Shown in pieces: positions 14,003-17,285 of a stretch of 17,285 nt of DNA (positions are counted from its first letter, which is position 1; every line of letters starts with the position of its first letter). The notes under the pieces were generated by a model. The model was not told the DNA's origin. It saw nothing but the letters and a program-made list of their open reading frames with translations, and made no database searches. This stretch comes from CAZUMW01 sp964621615 (GTDB lineage Bacteria; Desulfobacterota; WTBG01; CAIYCZ01; CAIRTM01): the NCBI GenBank assembly GCA_964621615.1, contig CAZUMW010000065.1, positions 1-17,285 on the forward strand. The letters run 5' to 3'. A program made the position numbers and the translations under genes.

Positions 14003-17000
14003 ATGGCTTTTTCGAATAAAAAGAACAAAACAAACGACAAACCACTGAAATTTGACAAGAAACTGGTATTAAACCAGTGGATAATCAGCCTGTTTGAGGT
14101 GGATTGTCTGGAAAAGCTTGCCGACGGCATGGCAAAGCCCGAATATGAAGGGTTTGATGAACAAAACATCAGCCGGTTTTATCGCTTTTTCAAAATGCGC
14201 CTTTTTGAATGGCCGCAGCTGCCCTGGGACGTGCTGCTGGAATACGATCAGAATATTGTACGGCACTGGAAGCAGATAACGGCTGCGAGGAACTTGTCCG
14301 GCAATACACTCTATCCGAAATATTTTCAATATCTGTCGCTGCTGTTTATGGAGATCTATCTTGACCGGTATTTCACCGATTCGGACCGGTTGCTTGCCGA
14401 CTTGAACGAGCATCTTTCCGAGTTTAATCAGGATAAACACAAACGTGACCGGGTTGAACCGTTTCGCAAAGAAGATCTTAATAAATTAGCTCTCTGGAAT
14501 GCGACCGGTTCGGGGAAGACGCTGCTGATGCACATCAACATTCTGCAATACCAGCACTACCTGAAGCGGTCCGGCCGGCGGCGGGAACTGAACCGCATCA
14601 TTCTTTTGACTCCCAACGAAGGGCTTTCCAACCAGCACCTTGAAGAGTTTGCCTTGTCCGGCATTGATGCCGAGCTGTTCTCTGAGGGGAACCGGGGTCT
14701 TTTTACCGGCTATGCGGTGCAAATTATCGATATACACAAACTGCGTGAAGAAAAGGGCGAAAAGACGTTTGCCATAGATGCGTTTGAAGGCAATAACCTT
14801 GTGCTTGTCGACGAGGGCCACCGCGGTGCCAGTGGAAAAGAATGGCTTGATAAACGCAATAAACTGTGCGAACAGGGGTTCTCCTTTGAATATTCTGCGA
14901 CCTTCGGTCAGGCCATGAAGGCAAGCGGCAAGAAGGAGCTGGAACAGCTGTATGCCAAGTGTATTTTATTCGATTATTCTTATAAGTATTTTTATCGCGA
15001 CGGTTACGGTAAAGACTACAACATTTTAAATCTGGAAGATGATTCAGATGAATCAATCCGTCAGCGCTACCTTCTGGCCTGCCTGGTAGCGTTTTATCAG
15101 CAGCAAAAGCTCTATCTTGACCAGCGAAAAACCTTTATGCCGTTTCTTATCGAAAAACCTCTCTGGGTGTTTGTGGGCGGAAGTGTTAAAGCGGTCAGAA
15201 CGGAGAACAAGCGTAAGGTTTCTGATGTTGTCGATATCCTCCTGTTTCTTGCCGGGTTTGTCGATCAGAGAAAACGACGAGAGACCATTTCAATGCTTGC
15301 CGATTTTCTGAGAGGACAATCGCATCTGCAGGATCAAAAAGGCCGGGATATTTTTGCCGATATATTCACCTATATTTACAACCGCAACATGTCAGCCGAG
15401 GAAATGTACCGTGATATTTTAAAAGTGCTGTTCAATGCCGATACTCCTGCGGCAATTCATGTTGAGCAGTTGAAAGGTGCCGAGGGAGAGATTGCGTTGC
15501 GGATCGGAGACTATGAACCTTTTGGCCTCATCAATGTCGGTGATGCGTCGGATTTATGTAAGCTATGTGCACGGCACAGCGAGCTGGTTGTGAGTGACCG
15601 TGAATTTTCCGGGTCTCTTTTCGGCGCAATCAATGAAGCTGATTCAACAGTGAATATCCTGATCGGTTCAAAAAAATTCACGGAAGGATGGAACAGCTGG
15701 CGGGTGAGCACCATGGGTTTGATGAATATCGGACAGAGTGAAGGCCCCCAGGTAATTCAGCTTTTTGGTCGTGGTGTCCGGCTGCGGGGATACGAGTTTT
15801 GTTTGAAACGCTCCAAACGAAATCAGCGCGTTAAGCCCCCCAGGCATATCGAGCTTCTTGAAACGCTTAACATTTTTGGGATTCGCGCCAACTATATGCG
15901 GCAATTCAAAGATTACCTTGAAGAGGAGGGGCTGCCTCCTGATGGTGAATATATTCATGTTACACTTCCGGTCATTAAGAATCTGGGCAAAAAGAAACTT
16001 AAAACAATAAAACTGAAAGAAGGGGTTGATTATAAAAGACAGGGCCCGAATCCGACACTCTCTTTTCCGGATGATCATTTGCAGCGAACACCCATCGCAC
16101 TTGACTGGTATCCGAAAATACAGGCTCTCGCCAGCGACGGTGTGGAGAACACCAGTGATGAAGTCAAACCGCAGACCGGAAGGCTTGGCGAGCGGCATAT
16201 AGCCTTTATGAATATCGATGAAATCTATTTTGCTTTGCAGCAATATAAAAACGAGCGCTGTTTGTATAATCTGAATCTGAGCAGAAGAAACATCATACAG
16301 CTGCTGACATCTCCCGGCTGGTATACATTATTTATCCCGGAAGATGAATTGCGGGTTGAACGGTTTGACCGGGTACGGCGCTGGCAGGAAATCGCAATAG
16401 CGCTGCTTAAAAAATACTGTGATAGATTTTATCAGCATGAACGCGCCCGCTGGGAAAATCAGCATCTCGAATACGGCGAACTTACCGAAGATGATCCGAA
16501 TTTTTTTGATGACTATTCGTTTTATCTTGAAGAGTCATGCCGGGATATCGCGGAGAAGCTGATTGAAATTAAAAATATGATCGAGTCCGGCAGCTTGAGG
16601 GCTTGTGAGTTTAAAAATCTGCAGGTGATAGATTTTGCAAATAATCTGTATACACCGCTTGTGTATATAAAGAGCAGTCTGGTTGAGGTCAAACCGATTG
16701 TACTGGAAACGGAAAGCGAGCGGGATTTTGTGTTTGATTTGCAGACCTTCTGCAACAGCAGTAACGGCTTTTTTGAGGATAAACAGCTCTACCTGCTTCG
16801 TAATATGAGTCGCGGCCACGGGATTGGTTTTTTTGAAGCAGCAAATTTTTATCCTGATTTTATTTTATGGCTGTTGACAGGCGACAAACAGTTTATTTCA
16901 TTTGTGGATCCGAAGGGTATTCGAAATCTTGCAGGACTCAATGATCCTAAAATTCAATTTTATTCAACTATTAAGGACCTCGAAAAGCGTCTCGACGATC

Positions 17001-17182
17001 CGCATGTTGTGCTTAATTCATTTATCGTATCGCGTACTCCCTATCAGCAGCCGGCCTGGTGGCAAGACCAGTATACAAAACATGATTTCGAAGCGCATCA
17101 TGTGTTTTTCCAGGAAGACAGGGATAATTATATTCAAAAGATATTTCTTTCTATCGCCAGTAATATTCAGGCAATCGCATGA
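14003..17182 (+). CDS. Type III Res-like DEAD/DEAH helicase-nuclease
   Basis: This 1,059-residue protein carries both a motor and a nuclease. Helicase motifs: 'KLALWNATGSGKTLLMHINI' (Walker A, ATGSGKT 167-173), LVLVDEGHRGASGKEW (DEGH 270-273 in place of DEAH), FSFEYSATFG (motif III, SAT 298-300). Later come 'KKFTEGWNSWRVSTMGLMNI' and 'QVIQLFGRGVRLRGYEF' (motifs V and VI). Near the C-terminus, FYPDFILWLL and FISFVDPKGIRNL supply D952, D969 and K971 (PD...DxK), the nuclease site of Type III Res subunits. It should translocate on and cut DNA lacking the protective methyl mark. It starts 74 bases after the DUF1016 gene, with only a weak ribosome site, and ends the locus. No frameshift or missing catalytic residue is seen, so it looks functional although its methyltransferase partner is interrupted. 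Confidence 0.93.
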   Translation: MAFSNKKNKTNDKPLKFDKKLVLNQWIISLFEVDCLEKLADGMAKPEYEGFDEQNISRFYRFFKMRLFEWPQLPWDVLLEYDQNIVRHWKQITAARNLSGNTLYPKYFQYLSLLFMEIYLDRYFTDSDRLLADLNEHLSEFNQDKHKRDRVEPFRKEDLNKLALWNATGSGKTLLMHINILQYQHYLKRSGRRRELNRIILLTPNEGLSNQHLEEFALSGIDAELFSEGNRGLFTGYAVQIIDIHKLREEKGEKTFAIDAFEGNNLVLVDEGHRGASGKEWLDKRNKLCEQGFSFEYSATFGQAMKASGKKELEQLYAKCILFDYSYKYFYRDGYGKDYNILNLEDDSDESIRQRYLLACLVAFYQQQKLYLDQRKTFMPFLIEKPLWVFVGGSVKAVRTENKRKVSDVVDILLFLAGFVDQRKRRETISMLADFLRGQSHLQDQKGRDIFADIFTYIYNRNMSAEEMYRDILKVLFNADTPAAIHVEQLKGAEGEIALRIGDYEPFGLINVGDASDLCKLCARHSELVVSDREFSGSLFGAINEADSTVNILIGSKKFTEGWNSWRVSTMGLMNIGQSEGPQVIQLFGRGVRLRGYEFCLKRSKRNQRVKPPRHIELLETLNIFGIRANYMRQFKDYLEEEGLPPDGEYIHVTLPVIKNLGKKKLKTIKLKEGVDYKRQGPNPTLSFPDDHLQRTPIALDWYPKIQALASDGVENTSDEVKPQTGRLGERHIAFMNIDEIYFALQQYKNERCLYNLNLSRRNIIQLLTSPGWYTLFIPEDELRVERFDRVRRWQEIAIALLKKYCDRFYQHERARWENQHLEYGELTEDDPNFFDDYSFYLEESCRDIAEKLIEIKNMIESGSLRACEFKNLQVIDFANNLYTPLVYIKSSLVEVKPIVLETESERDFVFDLQTFCNSSNGFFEDKQLYLLRNMSRGHGIGFFEAANFYPDFILWLLTGDKQFISFVDPKGIRNLAGLNDPKIQFYSTIKDLEKRLDDPHVVLNSFIVSRTPYQQPAWWQDQYTKHDFEAHHVFFQEDRDNYIQKIFLSIASNIQAIA

Positions 17183-17244
17183 ATCGAAGGATAAAAAAAT
17201 TCGACTGCAAAGCACTTTCATTATGTTCCTATGTTTTATCGCTG

Positions 17245-17285
17245 ATGAAAGATAAAAAAAAGAAAATCATAATAGTTATCTGTGT
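17245..17285 (+). CDS. Possible start of a next gene, cut by the window edge
   Basis: An ATG at 17245 opens a frame of at least 13 codons (MKDKKKKIIIVIC), lysine-rich then hydrophobic, like the start of a signal or membrane segment. No ribosome site is seen and the frame is too short to judge. Confidence 0.2.
   Translation, partial: MKDKKKKIIIVIC

Overview
The window looks like an accessory island from a Gram-negative bacterium of moderate GC. A member of the Desulfobacterota or another Proteobacteria-like lineage is only an inference, from the style of the proteins and the presence of integron-type attC sites. No rRNA, tRNA or core housekeeping gene is visible, so no firm taxonomic call is possible.

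Left part (1-2775): remains of a phage or integrative-element early region. Three genes read leftwards: a MerR-like regulator, an AlpA/excisionase-like HTH protein, and a phage replication-initiation (replisome organiser) protein that runs off the window edge. Rightward of the regulator lie a regulatory intergenic stretch with perfect palindromes, two stretches that look like frameshifted gene remnants, one small unrecognised protein, and a small M15-peptidase-like protein that keeps the HxxxxxxD signature but has lost the C-terminal zinc/catalytic residues.

Middle-left (2850-4225): two integron-type gene cassettes, each followed by a recognisable attC site (TAAC...GTTA ends, imperfect hairpin with unpaired bases on one arm). 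The first cassette encodes a NucS/DUF91-type PDDEXK endonuclease, the second a small cysteine-bearing membrane protein. No integron integrase is present, so this fits a CALIN (cluster of attC sites lacking an integrase). A near-consensus promoter and a GC-rich hairpin lie just upstream.

Middle (4390-6455): a leftward DUF932 (phage/plasmid-related) gene and a leftward short tyrosine recombinase of FimB/FimE-like size. Divergent from the recombinase is a 55-residue ribbon-helix-helix gene, with an inverted repeat in the shared control region.

Right part (6740-17182): a 10.4-kb, all-rightward defence locus. Its genes are a SNF2-type helicase, a Type III-like beta-class adenine methyltransferase, a DUF1016/YhcG PDDEXK nuclease, and a Type III Res-like DEAD/DEAH helicase with a C-terminal PDDEXK nuclease. 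The first two genes are 16 bp apart, and four tandem 11-bp repeats precede the DUF1016 gene. The methyltransferase is cut by one in-frame TAA between its catalytic DPPY motif and its SAM-binding FxGxG motif, with uninterrupted family-like sequence on both sides. The set resembles a mixture of DISARM class 1 (DrmD + DrmMI) and Type III restriction-modification with an added YhcG nuclease. It is either an under-described composite restriction system or a naturally disabled copy of one.
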